From Pseudomonas asturiensis (lineage in GTDB: Bacteria; Pseudomonadota; Gammaproteobacteria; Pseudomonadales; Pseudomonadaceae), in NCBI RefSeq assembly GCF_900143095.1, contig NZ_FRDA01000001.1:1-64000 (forward strand): DNA of 64,000 nucleotides, written 5' to 3'. The position numbers and the translations under genes were made by a program. Position 1 is the first letter of the stretch; every line of letters begins with the position of its first letter. Of this stretch, positions 13,512 to 21,981 are shown piece after piece. The notes beneath the pieces are model-generated. The model saw nothing but the letters and a program-made list of their open reading frames with translations, did not search any database and was not told where the DNA came from.

Positions 13512-15194
13512 ATGGAATGGTCGACAGCCTGTCCCGACTGGGAGCGGCGGATACTTTCGCGCCAGTCGTTGATTCCATTTCCCCCGCTGTTCCGATCAGA
13601 GGCTGACGCCGCGCTCGAGCTATTCAAGTCGCTGCGGGTTGTCGATGTGCCAGGCCAGCCGACTTTCGGCGAATGCTGCGAGCCGTGGGTATTCGATTTT
13701 GTCGCCGCGATCTTTGGCGCATACGACGCCGAGACCGGCAAGCAGATGATCCGAGAGTACTTCCTGCTGATCAGCAAGAAGAACGCCAAATCGACCATCG
13801 CCGCCGGGATCATGGTGACTGCCCTGGTGCGCAACTGGCGGGACAACGAAGAGCTTTTGATTCTGGCCCCGACCATTGAGGTTGCCCAGAACAGCTACAA
13901 GCCTGCCGCCGCGATGGTGCGTGCCAATTCAGTGCTGGAGAAAATGCTCCACGTTCAGGATCACATTCGGACCATCACTCACCTGACCACCAAGGCGGCC
14001 TTGAAAGTGGTCGCCGCCGACTCTGACACGGTGTCCGGCAAGAAGTCCGGCAAGATCCTCGTCGATGAGCTCTGGGTGTTCGGCAAGCGGCCCAACGCCG
14101 ACGCGATGCTCATGGAGGCGACTGGCGGCCAGATTTCGCGGGATGAAGGGTTCGTTATTTTCCTTTCCACCCAGAGCGACGAGCCACCGGCGGGCGTCTT
14201 CAAAGAGAAGGTCGATTACTACCGCGATGTGCGTGACGGCAAGATCACCGACAAAAAGTCTCTGGGTGTTATTTACGAATACCCGAAGGCGATGATCGAG
14301 GCAGAGGATTACCTAAAGCCTGAGAACTTCTACGTCACCAACCCGAACATGGGCCGATCCGTAAGCCGTGAATGGCTCGAAGACCAGATGATCAAAGAGG
14401 CTCAGAAAGAGCCCGGTGCGCAGCGCAAGTTTCTCGCCAAGCACCTGAACGTCGAAATAGGGATGAATCTGCGGGCCAACCGGTGGGCCGGCGCTGAATT
14501 CTGGATCGGGCAGGCGAGGATCAAGAACCTATCTCTTGAGCTGTTGATCGAGCGCTGTGAAGTCATTGACGTCGGCATCGACGGCGGCGGACTTGATGAC
14601 TTGCTGGGCATGGCAGTTGTAGGTCGTGACGCCAAAACCCGTGAGTGGCTGGTCTGGACCCGTGCCTGGGCTCACCCGACCGTGCTGGAGCGCCGGAAAA
14701 GCGAAGCGCCGCGCTTCATGGACTTCGCCAAAGACGGCGACCTGATCCTGGTTGACTACATCGGTAAGGACGTCGAGCAGGTCGCCGAGCTGGTTTCGCA
14801 GATTTACGTGTCCGGCTTGCTGGATATGGTTGGGGTCGACCCGGCTGGCGTAGGCGGCATTCTTGACGCGCTGATCGCTGCGGAAATCCCGAAAGACGTA
14901 GTGATTGGCATCTCCCAGGGCTGGAAGCTTGGCGGCTCCATCAAGACCGCTGAACGCAAGCTCGCAGAAGGCGGCATCGTCCATGGCGGACAGCCAATGA
15001 TGTCCTGGTGCTGCGGTAACGCCAAGGTGGTGCCGGTTGGCAACTCGATCCTGATCACCAAGCAGGCTTCGGGTACCGCAAAAATTGACCCACTGATGGC
15101 CTTTTTCAACGCCGTGGCACTTATGTCGCTCAATCCCACGGCGCGGGGCAACGTGGATGACTTCTTTGATAATCCAATAATGGCAGGGCTCTGA
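13512..15194 (+). CDS. terL: Terminase large subunit, 560 aa
   Basis: ATPase motor and nuclease that packages DNA into proheads. The N-terminal ATPase domain (about residues 50-300) has a deviant Walker A, LISKKNAKST, and a Walker B, KILVDELWVFG. The C-terminal nuclease domain begins near 350 with DVGIDGGGLDD and ends with DPLMAFFNAVALMS. The length fits the HK97/Terminase_1 family. Its stop overlaps the portal start by one base. Confidence 0.95.
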   Translation: MEWSTACPDWERRILSRQSLIPFPPLFRSEADAALELFKSLRVVDVPGQPTFGECCEPWVFDFVAAIFGAYDAETGKQMIREYFLLISKKNAKSTIAAGIMVTALVRNWRDNEELLILAPTIEVAQNSYKPAAAMVRANSVLEKMLHVQDHIRTITHLTTKAALKVVAADSDTVSGKKSGKILVDELWVFGKRPNADAMLMEATGGQISRDEGFVIFLSTQSDEPPAGVFKEKVDYYRDVRDGKITDKKSLGVIYEYPKAMIEAEDYLKPENFYVTNPNMGRSVSREWLEDQMIKEAQKEPGAQRKFLAKHLNVEIGMNLRANRWAGAEFWIGQARIKNLSLELLIERCEVIDVGIDGGGLDDLLGMAVVGRDAKTREWLVWTRAWAHPTVLERRKSEAPRFMDFAKDGDLILVDYIGKDVEQVAELVSQIYVSGLLDMVGVDPAGVGGILDALIAAEIPKDVVIGISQGWKLGGSIKTAERKLAEGGIVHGGQPMMSWCCGNAKVVPVGNSILITKQASGTAKIDPLMAFFNAVALMSLNPTARGNVDDFFDNPIMAGL

Positions 15195-16624
15195 TGGCGA
15201 GCAAAAAGAAACCGGGGCGGATTCGCTCCGCGCTTCAGAGCTGGCTCGGCGTTCCTGTCGGGCTGACCAGCGAAGCGTTTTGGCAGGAATGGTTTGGCAC
15301 GTCCACCAGCGGTAAAAACGTGACCGTAGACGGCGCGATTCGGCTATCCACGGTCTGGGCCTGCGTTCGGTTGCTGTCGGAGTCGGTCTCCACGCTGCCG
15401 CTCAAGTTATACCGGCGCATGCCTGACGGATCTCGGGAATCGGCCCGCGATCACCCTTTATACCGGGTGCTTTGCCGGACGCCCAACGCCGAGATGACGC
15501 CGCAGCGATTCATGCTGATGGTAGTGGCCAGCATCTGTCTTCGTGGCAATGCGTTCATCGAGAAAAAATTCATCGGTAGCCGAATCGTGGCACTGGATCC
15601 GCTGAAGCCGCAGTGTATGACGGTCAAGCGCATGGACAACGGCCGGCTGAAATACACCTATAACGAAAACGGCATTGAGCGAGACATCCCCGAAAAGAAC
15701 CTGATGCACATTCGCGGCTTCGGTCTGGATGGCGTGTGCGGCATGCTGCCGGTGACAACGGGTCGCGACGTGATCGGCGCTGCGATGTCTGCGGAAGAGG
15801 CTGCCGCGAAGGTTTTTGCCAACGGCCTGCAGGCTTCCGGCTTCCTCACTGTCGAAGGCGGCGCGGCGCAGGGTGCTGGCACGCTCACTCCCAAGCAGCG
15901 CGAGCAGTTGCGGACCAGCCTGGCGGCGTTCAGCAACTCCAAGAATGCTGGCAAGACCATGGTTCTTGAGGCGGGTCTGAAATATCAGAGCGTCACGATG
16001 AATCCCGAGGCAGCGCAGATGCTGGAAACCCGGGCGTTCAACGTTGAGGAAATCTGCCGCTGGTTCCGCGTCCCGCCGTTCATGGTCGGGCACATGGACA
16101 AGCAAAGCAGCTGGGCGGCCAGCGTCGAAGCGCAGAACCTGCACTTTCTGACCAACAGCCTGCGACCATTGCTGGTGAATATCGAACAGGAAATCACGCG
16201 GTGCCTGATCGGTGATGCTGATGCCGATGAATTCTTCGCTGAATTCTCTGTCGAGGGTTTGCTGCGTGCCGACAGCTCTGGCCGTGGCGCCTGGTACAAC
16301 ACCGCGCTGATGAATGGCTGGATGAGCCGTAACGAGGTCCGCCGCCTGGAGAACCTGCCGCCTATCCCCGGTGGTGACATCTTTACGGTCCAGTCAGCCA
16401 TGGTGGCGCTGGAAAGTCTGGAACAGGGCTCGGATATCTCCGCCAAGTTCAACCGCTTCATGTCCAAGGCGCTCACCGCGCACAAGGACGGCAACAAAGA
16501 GGCAACACGGGAGCTGTTGCAGGACATCTGCACCGCGCTCGATGGCGGCGACCCCGACGCGCCGACGATGGCCCACGCCCTTATTTCTATTTCCCGGCTC
16601 AGCATCACTGAACCCACGGAGTAA
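15194..16624 (+). CDS. HK97-family portal protein, 476 aa
   Basis: Forms the dodecameric channel at one capsid vertex through which DNA enters. Typical HK97 portal features are visible: RLSTVWACVRLLSESVSTLP near residue 50, PLYRVLCRTPN, and the C-terminal EEICRWFRVPPFMVGHMDK segment near 290. The length is slightly above the HK97 portal. It lies between terminase and prohead protease. Confidence 0.94.
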   Translation: MASKKKPGRIRSALQSWLGVPVGLTSEAFWQEWFGTSTSGKNVTVDGAIRLSTVWACVRLLSESVSTLPLKLYRRMPDGSRESARDHPLYRVLCRTPNAEMTPQRFMLMVVASICLRGNAFIEKKFIGSRIVALDPLKPQCMTVKRMDNGRLKYTYNENGIERDIPEKNLMHIRGFGLDGVCGMLPVTTGRDVIGAAMSAEEAAAKVFANGLQASGFLTVEGGAAQGAGTLTPKQREQLRTSLAAFSNSKNAGKTMVLEAGLKYQSVTMNPEAAQMLETRAFNVEEICRWFRVPPFMVGHMDKQSSWAASVEAQNLHFLTNSLRPLLVNIEQEITRCLIGDADADEFFAEFSVEGLLRADSSGRGAWYNTALMNGWMSRNEVRRLENLPPIPGGDIFTVQSAMVALESLEQGSDISAKFNRFMSKALTAHKDGNKEATRELLQDICTALDGGDPDAPTMAHALISISRLSITEPTE

Positions 16625-16626
16625 AC

Positions 16627-17511
16627 ATGACGATCAGAACACTGCCTGCCGCACCGGCGGGCCGCCCGTGCGCGAGCGCTTCATCGGATCTGTTGCCGCT
16701 GGCTCTTGAACGCTGGAATCCGGACATTCGTGCCGCGACCGAGGAAGAGAACACGATTTCGATGTTTGACCCCATCGGCTACGACTACTGGACCGGCGAC
16801 GGCGTGACCGCCAAGCGTATCAGCGGGCTCTTGCGCTCATTCAATGGCGCTGACGTGACAGTGAACATCAACTCGCCCGGTGGCGACATGTTCGAAGGCC
16901 TGGCGATCTACAACCTGCTGCGCGAGTACAAAGGCAAAGTCACCGTCAAGGTTCTCGGTATTGCCGCTTCGGCAGCCTCTGTCATTGCGATGGCGGGTGA
17001 TGAGGTTCGGATGGGTCTCGGTGCGTTCCTGATGATTCACAACTGCTGGGTAGGGGTCGCCGCAAACAGGCTCGGCCTGCGTGAGATGGCTGACACCCTG
17101 GAGCCTTTCGATAAGGCCATGGCCGACATCTATGCGGCTCGCACCGGTGACGGCATCGAAGCGATGCAAAAGCTGATGGACGCTGAAAGCTGGATCGGTG
17201 GCGGCGCTGCGGTCGAGAACGGCTTTGCAGACTCGCTGCTCGACAGCGCCGAAACCAAGGAAAGCGCCAAGGCTTCCACACCTCAACAAATTGCCGCCCG
17301 GCGCCTGGATCTGATCTTGGCCAAGCAGGGCATGCCGCGCTCAGAGCGCCGGGCAATGATTCAAGAACTCAAAACCGGCACGCCCAGCGCTGCCGACTCT
17401 GGTACGCCGAGCGCTACCGAATCAAAGGCCGTTCCGGCCGACGCCATTGCTGAACTCGAAAAGGCCCTTGCCTCGTTCAAGTCGGCAGCCTCAACAGTAC
17501 CTGGAGTTTGA
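16627..17511 (+). CDS. ClpP-like prohead maturation protease, 294 aa
   Basis: Serine protease that removes capsid scaffolding during head assembly. The ClpP fold spans about residues 50-205, with INSPGGDMFEGLAIYNLL, the catalytic serine in AASAASVIAMAG and the histidine in LMIHNCWVG. The C-terminal 90 residues are Ala/Ser/Thr-rich and may act as scaffold. Two bases separate it from the portal gene and three from the capsid gene. Confidence 0.93.
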   Translation: MTIRTLPAAPAGRPCASASSDLLPLALERWNPDIRAATEEENTISMFDPIGYDYWTGDGVTAKRISGLLRSFNGADVTVNINSPGGDMFEGLAIYNLLREYKGKVTVKVLGIAASAASVIAMAGDEVRMGLGAFLMIHNCWVGVAANRLGLREMADTLEPFDKAMADIYAARTGDGIEAMQKLMDAESWIGGGAAVENGFADSLLDSAETKESAKASTPQQIAARRLDLILAKQGMPRSERRAMIQELKTGTPSAADSGTPSATESKAVPADAIAELEKALASFKSAASTVPGV

Positions 17512-17514
17512 CCC

Positions 17515-18729
17515 ATGACCGATACAAACGAACTGCTCAAGAATGTTTCCGCCGAGCTGGCCAAGGCCTCCAGCGAGTTCAGCCTGAAGGCTGAATCTGC
17601 TCTGTGCGAAGCCAAAAAGGCGGGCACTTTGTCCGCTGAAACAAAGGCCGCCGTCGACGAGCTGGCGCTGAAATTCAACTCGCTGACCGAGGCTGAAAAG
17701 CAGCTCAAGGCCCAGCTGGGCGAGATGGAGCAAGAGTTCGCCCGTCTGCCGGCGCAAGGTACTGCGCAGGCCCGTGACGGCCTGGGTGCGACCGTCATCA
17801 AGAGCGAGGCATTGAAGGCGTTTGCCGCCAGTATCGAAGGCGGCAAGCGCATCAATATTCCGGTGAGCGCCGCTCTGCTGTCTACTGATGTGGCTCAGGG
17901 CATTGTTGAGCCGCAGCGTTTGCCAGGCATCGACGTCGCTCCCAAGCAGCGGCTGTTCATTCGTGATCTGATTGCTCCAGGCCGCACCAGCTCCCCGGCG
18001 ATCTTCTGGGTTCAGCAGACTGGCTTTACCAATGCCGCGCGTGTTGTTGCCGAGGGCATGCAAAAGCCCTATTCGAACATCGAGTTTGCCTCGAAGCTGA
18101 CTGCGGTCTCGACGATTGCCCACATGTTCAAAGCGTCCAAGCAGATCCTGGACGATTTCGCACAGTTGCAATCGACCATCGACGTGGAAATGCGCTACGG
18201 CCTGAAATATGCCGAGGAGCAAGAAATTCTCTTCGGTGACGGGACCGGCGTTCATCTGCACGGCATCGTTCCGCAGGCTTCGGTGTTCAATCCTGCGTTC
18301 GAGGTTGAAAATCAGTCCGGCATCGATGACCTGCGCCTGGCCATGCTGCAGGCCCAGCTTGCGCGCCTGCCAGCCAGCGGTCACGTGCTGCACTTCATCG
18401 ACTGGGCGAAAATCGAGCTGACCAAAGACAGCCTCGGCCGTTACATCCTGGCTAACCCGCTCGGCCTCGCCGGTCCTGTCCTGTGGGGCTTGCCGGTAGT
18501 GGCCACCGAGGCGGCGGGCTTCCAGGGCAAGTTCCTGACCGGAGCATTCCAGACCGGCGCCCAGCTGTTCGACCGCGAGGATGCCAACGTGGTGATCTCG
18601 ACTGAAAACGCCGATGACTTCGAGAAGAACCTGATCTCGATCCGTTGCGAGGAGCGCGCCGCATTGGCCGTGAAGCGCCCGGAAGCATTCATCTACGGCG
18701 AGTTCACCGCCCCGGTGACCACTCCTTAA
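17515..18729 (+). CDS. HK97-type major capsid protein, 404 aa
   Basis: The first 100 or so residues are a coiled-coil delta-like region (LAKASSEFSLKAESALCEAK) expected to be cleaved by the protease. The remainder is the HK97 fold, with RLFIRDLIAPGRTSSPAIFW near 145 and GDGTGVHLHGIVPQAS near 243. This is the best marker of an HK97-like head. Length and position are standard. Confidence 0.94.
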   Translation: MTDTNELLKNVSAELAKASSEFSLKAESALCEAKKAGTLSAETKAAVDELALKFNSLTEAEKQLKAQLGEMEQEFARLPAQGTAQARDGLGATVIKSEALKAFAASIEGGKRINIPVSAALLSTDVAQGIVEPQRLPGIDVAPKQRLFIRDLIAPGRTSSPAIFWVQQTGFTNAARVVAEGMQKPYSNIEFASKLTAVSTIAHMFKASKQILDDFAQLQSTIDVEMRYGLKYAEEQEILFGDGTGVHLHGIVPQASVFNPAFEVENQSGIDDLRLAMLQAQLARLPASGHVLHFIDWAKIELTKDSLGRYILANPLGLAGPVLWGLPVVATEAAGFQGKFLTGAFQTGAQLFDREDANVVISTENADDFEKNLISIRCEERAALAVKRPEAFIYGEFTAPVTTP

Positions 18730-18774
18730 AACCCCTGACCGGGCTGCCGAAATGGCAGCCCACTGGAGGCACTC

Positions 18775-19044
18775 GTGAAACTGAAAACTCTGAAGCCGCT
18801 GTATTTGGGCGGGCAGGTTCTGCCTGAGGGGCGCTCTTTCGAAACCATTGAGCAACATGGTCGTGAGCTGATCGCCAAGGGTTACGCCGAGGCAGATAGC
18901 TCAGATGATGAGCCGGTCGTCACGCTCGAAAATGAAGAGGGTGCCCCGGCAGGCGTGATGACAAGCGGGTCGCTTGATTTCTCACCGGAAAAAAACGACC
19001 CAGCCAAAAAATCGGCTCAACCAACCAAGAAAAAAGGCGCGTGA
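18775..19044 (+). CDS. Small head-region protein, 89 aa
   Basis: Starts with GTG at 18775 after GGAGGCACTC. The opening MKLKTLKPLYLGGQVLPEGR is followed by a segment ending in a GYAEAD motif, then an acidic and finally a lysine-rich tail that may be disordered. It resembles the 59-residue product at 19717 in the first 40 residues. Probably a capsid-associated or connector-linked protein; function unknown. Confidence 0.65.
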   Translation: MKLKTLKPLYLGGQVLPEGRSFETIEQHGRELIAKGYAEADSSDDEPVVTLENEEGAPAGVMTSGSLDFSPEKNDPAKKSAQPTKKKGA

Positions 19045-19045
19045 C

Positions 19046-19387
19046 ATGTCGGTGATCGATATCGAAGCGGCCATGCTGCACTGTCGGGCCGAAGAGGCGG
19101 ATCGTTCTGACGTGCAGCTCAAGCTGGAAGCTGCAGAAGAGTCCGCAATGGCCTACCTGAATCGGTCGTTCTACGCCGATACCGAATCCATGGCTGCGGC
19201 CGTGTTGGATCTTTCGGCTGGTGAGGACCCGATGATAATCAACAAGGCGATCACATCGGCCTGTCTGCTGATCCTGGGCAACCTTTACGCCAATCGTGAA
19301 GACAGCGTGGTGGGTGTCAGCGTCGCCGAGCTGCCGCAAGGCTCTCGGTCGCTGCTGCACCCTTACCGCGTGTCGCTGGGGGTCTGA
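19046..19387 (+). CDS. Head-tail connector protein (gp6-like), 113 aa
   Basis: The adaptor that joins the portal to the tail stopper. Its all-helical sequence with KLEAAEESAMAYLNRSFYAD and NKAITSACLLILGNLYANRE fits the HK97 gp6 / DNA packaging protein family. The start is ATG 19046, one base after the preceding stop; the stop overlaps the next gene start by one base. Confidence 0.85.
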   Translation: MSVIDIEAAMLHCRAEEADRSDVQLKLEAAEESAMAYLNRSFYADTESMAAAVLDLSAGEDPMIINKAITSACLLILGNLYANREDSVVGVSVAELPQGSRSLLHPYRVSLGV

Positions 19388-19707
19388 TGCGCGCCGGTCC
19401 ATTGAGGCACGTGTGCGAACTGCAGCAGGTGACGCGAGTTCGCGAGCCTGGTGGTGGTTACGCTGAAACGTGGGAAAAGGTCCGAGACGTGCGCGCAGAA
19501 ATCACCGTCCCTACCGGGCGCACCCAGGTGGTGGCCCAGCAGATAAAGTCGGTGATCTCGGCTGAAATGCGCTGCCGTCCGGCGCCTGACCTGGTTGCGC
19601 AGCGCCGCTTGGTAGATGGCGGGATCACGTATCTGATTGAAGCCGTTCTACCCGATAACGAGCGCAGCATGCTTCGCCTGCTGTGTTCCAACGTCCTAAA
19701 CCCTTAA
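19387..19707 (+). CDS. Head closure / head-tail joining protein, 106 aa
   Basis: The beta-rich opening AGPLRHVCELQQVTRVREPG and GGYAETWEKVRDVRAEI match SPP1 gp16-type head-tail joining proteins, which seal the portal after packaging. Starts on the last base of the connector gene. Length typical. Confidence 0.87.
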   Translation: MRAGPLRHVCELQQVTRVREPGGGYAETWEKVRDVRAEITVPTGRTQVVAQQIKSVISAEMRCRPAPDLVAQRRLVDGGITYLIEAVLPDNERSMLRLLCSNVLNP

Positions 19708-19716
19708 GGAATCAGC

Positions 19717-19896
19717 ATGAAGCTCATTGCGAAAGCCAATTTGTCCGGCCCGTTCGGAAACGTTGAAGCCGGCGGAGAGTTTGTCGTCAACGCAGCGGCC
19801 GGCGCTGAACTGGTCCAGCGCGGCATTGCCGAGGAAGTCCCGATCACCAGTGCCAAGTCCAAGGACCTCGATAAAGCTCCTGCCGAGGCATCCTGA
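19717..19896 (+). CDS. Small head-region protein, 59 aa
   Basis: ATG at 19717 follows AAGGAATCAGC. The opening MKLIAKANLSGPFGNVEAGG, an acidic stretch ending in RGIAEEV and a lysine-containing tail resemble the 89-residue product at 18775, so the two may be diverged copies of one family. It ends one base before the gp10-like gene. Function unknown. Confidence 0.65.
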   Translation: MKLIAKANLSGPFGNVEAGGEFVVNAAAGAELVQRGIAEEVPITSAKSKDLDKAPAEAS

Positions 19897-19897
19897 T

Positions 19898-20320
19898 ATG
19901 GCCAGACGCTCTAGAGGCGATTTCAAGCTGCGAGGCCTCCTGCGCCGGATCGGAAACCAGATGGAAAGTGATTTGCGGCCAGCGATGGTCGCGGCGGCCG
20001 ATTTGGTGCTTGCCACCCAGAAGGAGCTGATTCCGAAGGATACGCACAAAGCCGAAGAGACCCTTAAAGCGTTCGTATCAAAGTCAGGTCTGGATGCCCA
20101 GATCGGCATCCGGGGCAAACGGGACAACAAGAGAGTGTTCTATGCCAAGTTCACCGAGTACGGCACGAAGCAGTATAAATTCGGCGATGCCATGATGGCG
20201 GCCAGGCCTGCGCATCCTTGGCTCCGTCCATCGATCGATCTAAACCGGGACGACATTGCTCGACTCATTCGGGCAGCGATACAGAGCACTCTGGCCAAGG
20301 CGGCAGGGGGCGTTCGATGA
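19898..20320 (+). CDS. HK97 gp10-like tail completion protein, 140 aa
   Basis: The basic N-terminus MARRSRGDFKLRGLLRRIG and the later YAKFTEYGTKQYKFGDAMMA, ARPAHPWLRPSID segments are characteristic of HK97 gp10 family proteins at the head-tail interface. Start at ATG 19898. The stop overlaps the next start (ATGA). Confidence 0.87.
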   Translation: MARRSRGDFKLRGLLRRIGNQMESDLRPAMVAAADLVLATQKELIPKDTHKAEETLKAFVSKSGLDAQIGIRGKRDNKRVFYAKFTEYGTKQYKFGDAMMAARPAHPWLRPSIDLNRDDIARLIRAAIQSTLAKAAGGVR

Positions 20321-20703
20321 GCAGTCCGGACATGGCCCTGCAGATTGCCTTGGATGAGCGACTGACTGAAAAACTCACCGTGCCGGTGTTCGATGCGGTG
20401 CCTGAAGGCACGCCTTATCCGTATGTGACACTCGATTACGAAGTGTCCGGCAACACCACTCCCATCTATGGGCGGCAGCGCGAGAATCGGCTGTTTTACC
20501 TGTCTGTTTGGAGTGATTTTCAGGGGCAGATGGAAGTAAAGCGGATCATGTCCGAGATCTACGAGGCCCTGAACGAAAAACCCCTGCACCTGGACGAGGG
20601 GCGAGCTGTTTCTGTTCGCGTTATTCGATCCCAGACCACTCGCGAGCCTGACGGCAAAACCTACATGGGTTCAGTCACGCTCCGAATTATCACCCAGCAC
20701 TAA
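20317..20703 (+). CDS. Tail terminator/completion protein (DUF3168-like), 128 aa
   Basis: The pattern VFDAVPEGTPYPYVTLDYEV and RLFYLSVWSDFQGQMEVKRI followed by IYEALNEKPL is typical of DUF3168 / gpU-like proteins that cap the tail tube. Starts at ATG 20317 overlapping the previous stop. Precedes the tail tube gene. Confidence 0.87.
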   Translation: MSSPDMALQIALDERLTEKLTVPVFDAVPEGTPYPYVTLDYEVSGNTTPIYGRQRENRLFYLSVWSDFQGQMEVKRIMSEIYEALNEKPLHLDEGRAVSVRVIRSQTTREPDGKTYMGSVTLRIITQH

Positions 20704-20759
20704 TTTCCGATCATCCGGCCGCGCTGCGGCTACATCACCTGTCCTCAGGAGGACTACCC

Positions 20760-21233
20760 ATGCCTGTAAATACCGCTGCCGGTACGCGACTTTCTATTGG
20801 TCCGCGTCTCACGGCAAAACTCCCGGCGACTGAAGCTGCCGCAATCACTCTGTTCGCCGGGCTGACTTACGTCGAAGTTGGCGAACTGGAAAACATCGGC
20901 GACTACGGCGACGAAGTCGGTGATGTCACGTTCTCGGCCCTGGCTGATTCGCGCACCCGCCACCTGAAAGGGCTGGCTGATGCTGGTTCGGTTGAATTGG
21001 CGATCGGCTTCGATGTTGGTGACGCTGGCCAGCTCGCGCTTGTGGCGGCGCAGAAAGACCGCTCGCAGTTCGACTACCCGGTGAAAGTCGAGTACGTCGA
21101 CGGCCTGATCGACTACTTCGCCGTCAAGGTGATGAGTTCTCGCAAGACCGTCGGCGGCGCTGAAGACGTGATCAAGCGAAACGTCACCGTCGGCATCAAC
21201 TCCGGCATCTACGAAGTCTTGCCGACGCCGTAA
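20760..21233 (+). CDS. Major tail tube protein, 157 aa
   Basis: Polymerises to form the long tail tube. The opening MPVNTAAGTRLSIGPRL, the LTYVEVGELENIGDYGDEV stretch and the C-terminal VIKRNVTVGINSGIYEV match siphovirus tail tube proteins. A strong ribosome binding site (CAGGAGG) precedes the ATG. Position just before the tail chaperones is standard. Confidence 0.88.
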   Translation: MPVNTAAGTRLSIGPRLTAKLPATEAAAITLFAGLTYVEVGELENIGDYGDEVGDVTFSALADSRTRHLKGLADAGSVELAIGFDVGDAGQLALVAAQKDRSQFDYPVKVEYVDGLIDYFAVKVMSSRKTVGGAEDVIKRNVTVGINSGIYEVLPTP

Positions 21234-21305
21234 GCCCTGCCTGCAATGCCTGGTGCTGCAATTCTGCGGCACCGGTTCCAAACCTTATTTTAGAGAGATA
21301 AACAA

Positions 21306-21671
21306 ATGTCCAAGACTGACCACGGCACTGTTGATGTTGAAGTTGGTACCGAGCTTTACACCCTGACGTTCAACCTGAAAGCGGTGAAGCGCATCGAAAA
21401 GATGTTCGGCGGCATCCTCCCTGCGATGCATGAGGTTCAGAAGTTCAGCCTGCAGGCAGTCACCCAAGTGATCATTGCTGGCGCTGGCCTGGCACTGAAA
21501 CCTTCCGCGATGGAAGAGCTTGAGGAAGAGATCTACCGCCAGGGCATTATCAGCGTCACCCCGCCTTTGATCGAATACCTCGGCGCGCTGTTGAACCCCG
21601 CTGCCAAAACCGCAGAGCAGCAAGAAGCTGCCGCTGCTGCTGACGCGACAAACCCCAAGCCAAAAAAGTAA
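21306..21671 (+). CDS. Tail assembly chaperone G, 121 aa
   Basis: Assists tape measure and tube assembly. The sequence YTLTFNLKAVKRIEKMFGGI fits the phage tail assembly chaperone / gene transfer agent family. Its last codons contain a slippery A-AAA-AAG (21662-21668) directly before the TAA stop. A -1 shift there would fuse it to the frame ending at 21922 and give the GT form. Confidence 0.88.
   Translation: MSKTDHGTVDVEVGTELYTLTFNLKAVKRIEKMFGGILPAMHEVQKFSLQAVTQVIIAGAGLALKPSAMEELEEEIYRQGIISVTPPLIEYLGALLNPAAKTAEQQEAAAAADATNPKPKK
21662..21671 (+). promoter_or_regulatory. Programmed -1 frameshift site
   Basis: A-AAA-AAG followed at once by TAA in the G frame. This heptamer is the most efficient -1 slippery class in enteric bacteria. 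No pronounced downstream hairpin is seen, although the adjacent stop codon may itself promote slippage. Confidence 0.82.
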
Positions 21672-21922
21672 AGCGCGACGGCAACGGTAGTTATGTCGAC
21701 GAGCTATTCGGCATGGCTACCGGCTGGCTGGGCTGGCCGCCCAGTGAGGCCTGGACGATCCCAGTTCCCGAAATCCTGATGGCTTGGGATGCAAAGGTCG
21801 AATTCCTGCGCAACACCAATCCATTTGGCGCGAGTGAAAAGCCTAAAACCAAAGAGGCGATTGGTCGTGACATTCGTATTGGGTTCCGCGCTGCCGCCCT
21901 CAGTCGCAAAGACGCCGCCTGA
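21668..21922 (+). CDS. Tail chaperone T frame, expressed as G-T by -1 frameshift
   Basis: After slippage at 21662-21668 the -1 frame reads VKRDGNGSYVDELFGMATGW and continues for 84 codons. The internal ATG at 21713 has no good ribosome binding site, which supports synthesis only as a fusion. The arrangement is that of lambda G/G-T and its relatives. The predicted fusion is about 205 residues. Confidence 0.82.
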   Translation, partial: VKRDGNGSYVDELFGMATGWLGWPPSEAWTIPVPEILMAWDAKVEFLRNTNPFGASEKPKTKEAIGRDIRIGFRAAALSRKDAA

Positions 21923-21940
21923 TACCCCTGATTGAACCGC

Positions 21941-21963
21941 AACCCGCTTCGGCGGGTTTTTTT
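21941..21963 (+). terminator. Terminator between tail chaperones and tape measure
   Basis: AACCCGC-TTCG-GCGGGTT followed by a run of T. A terminator here could lower tape measure expression relative to the abundant capsid and tube proteins; Q-modified polymerase would read through in part. Confidence 0.8.
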
Positions 21964-21981
21964 ATGCCTGGAGAAAAGTGA

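Noticed and set aside
17491..18858. Minus-strand open frame of 455 codons over the capsid gene
   Set aside because: The major capsid protein is certain on the plus strand.
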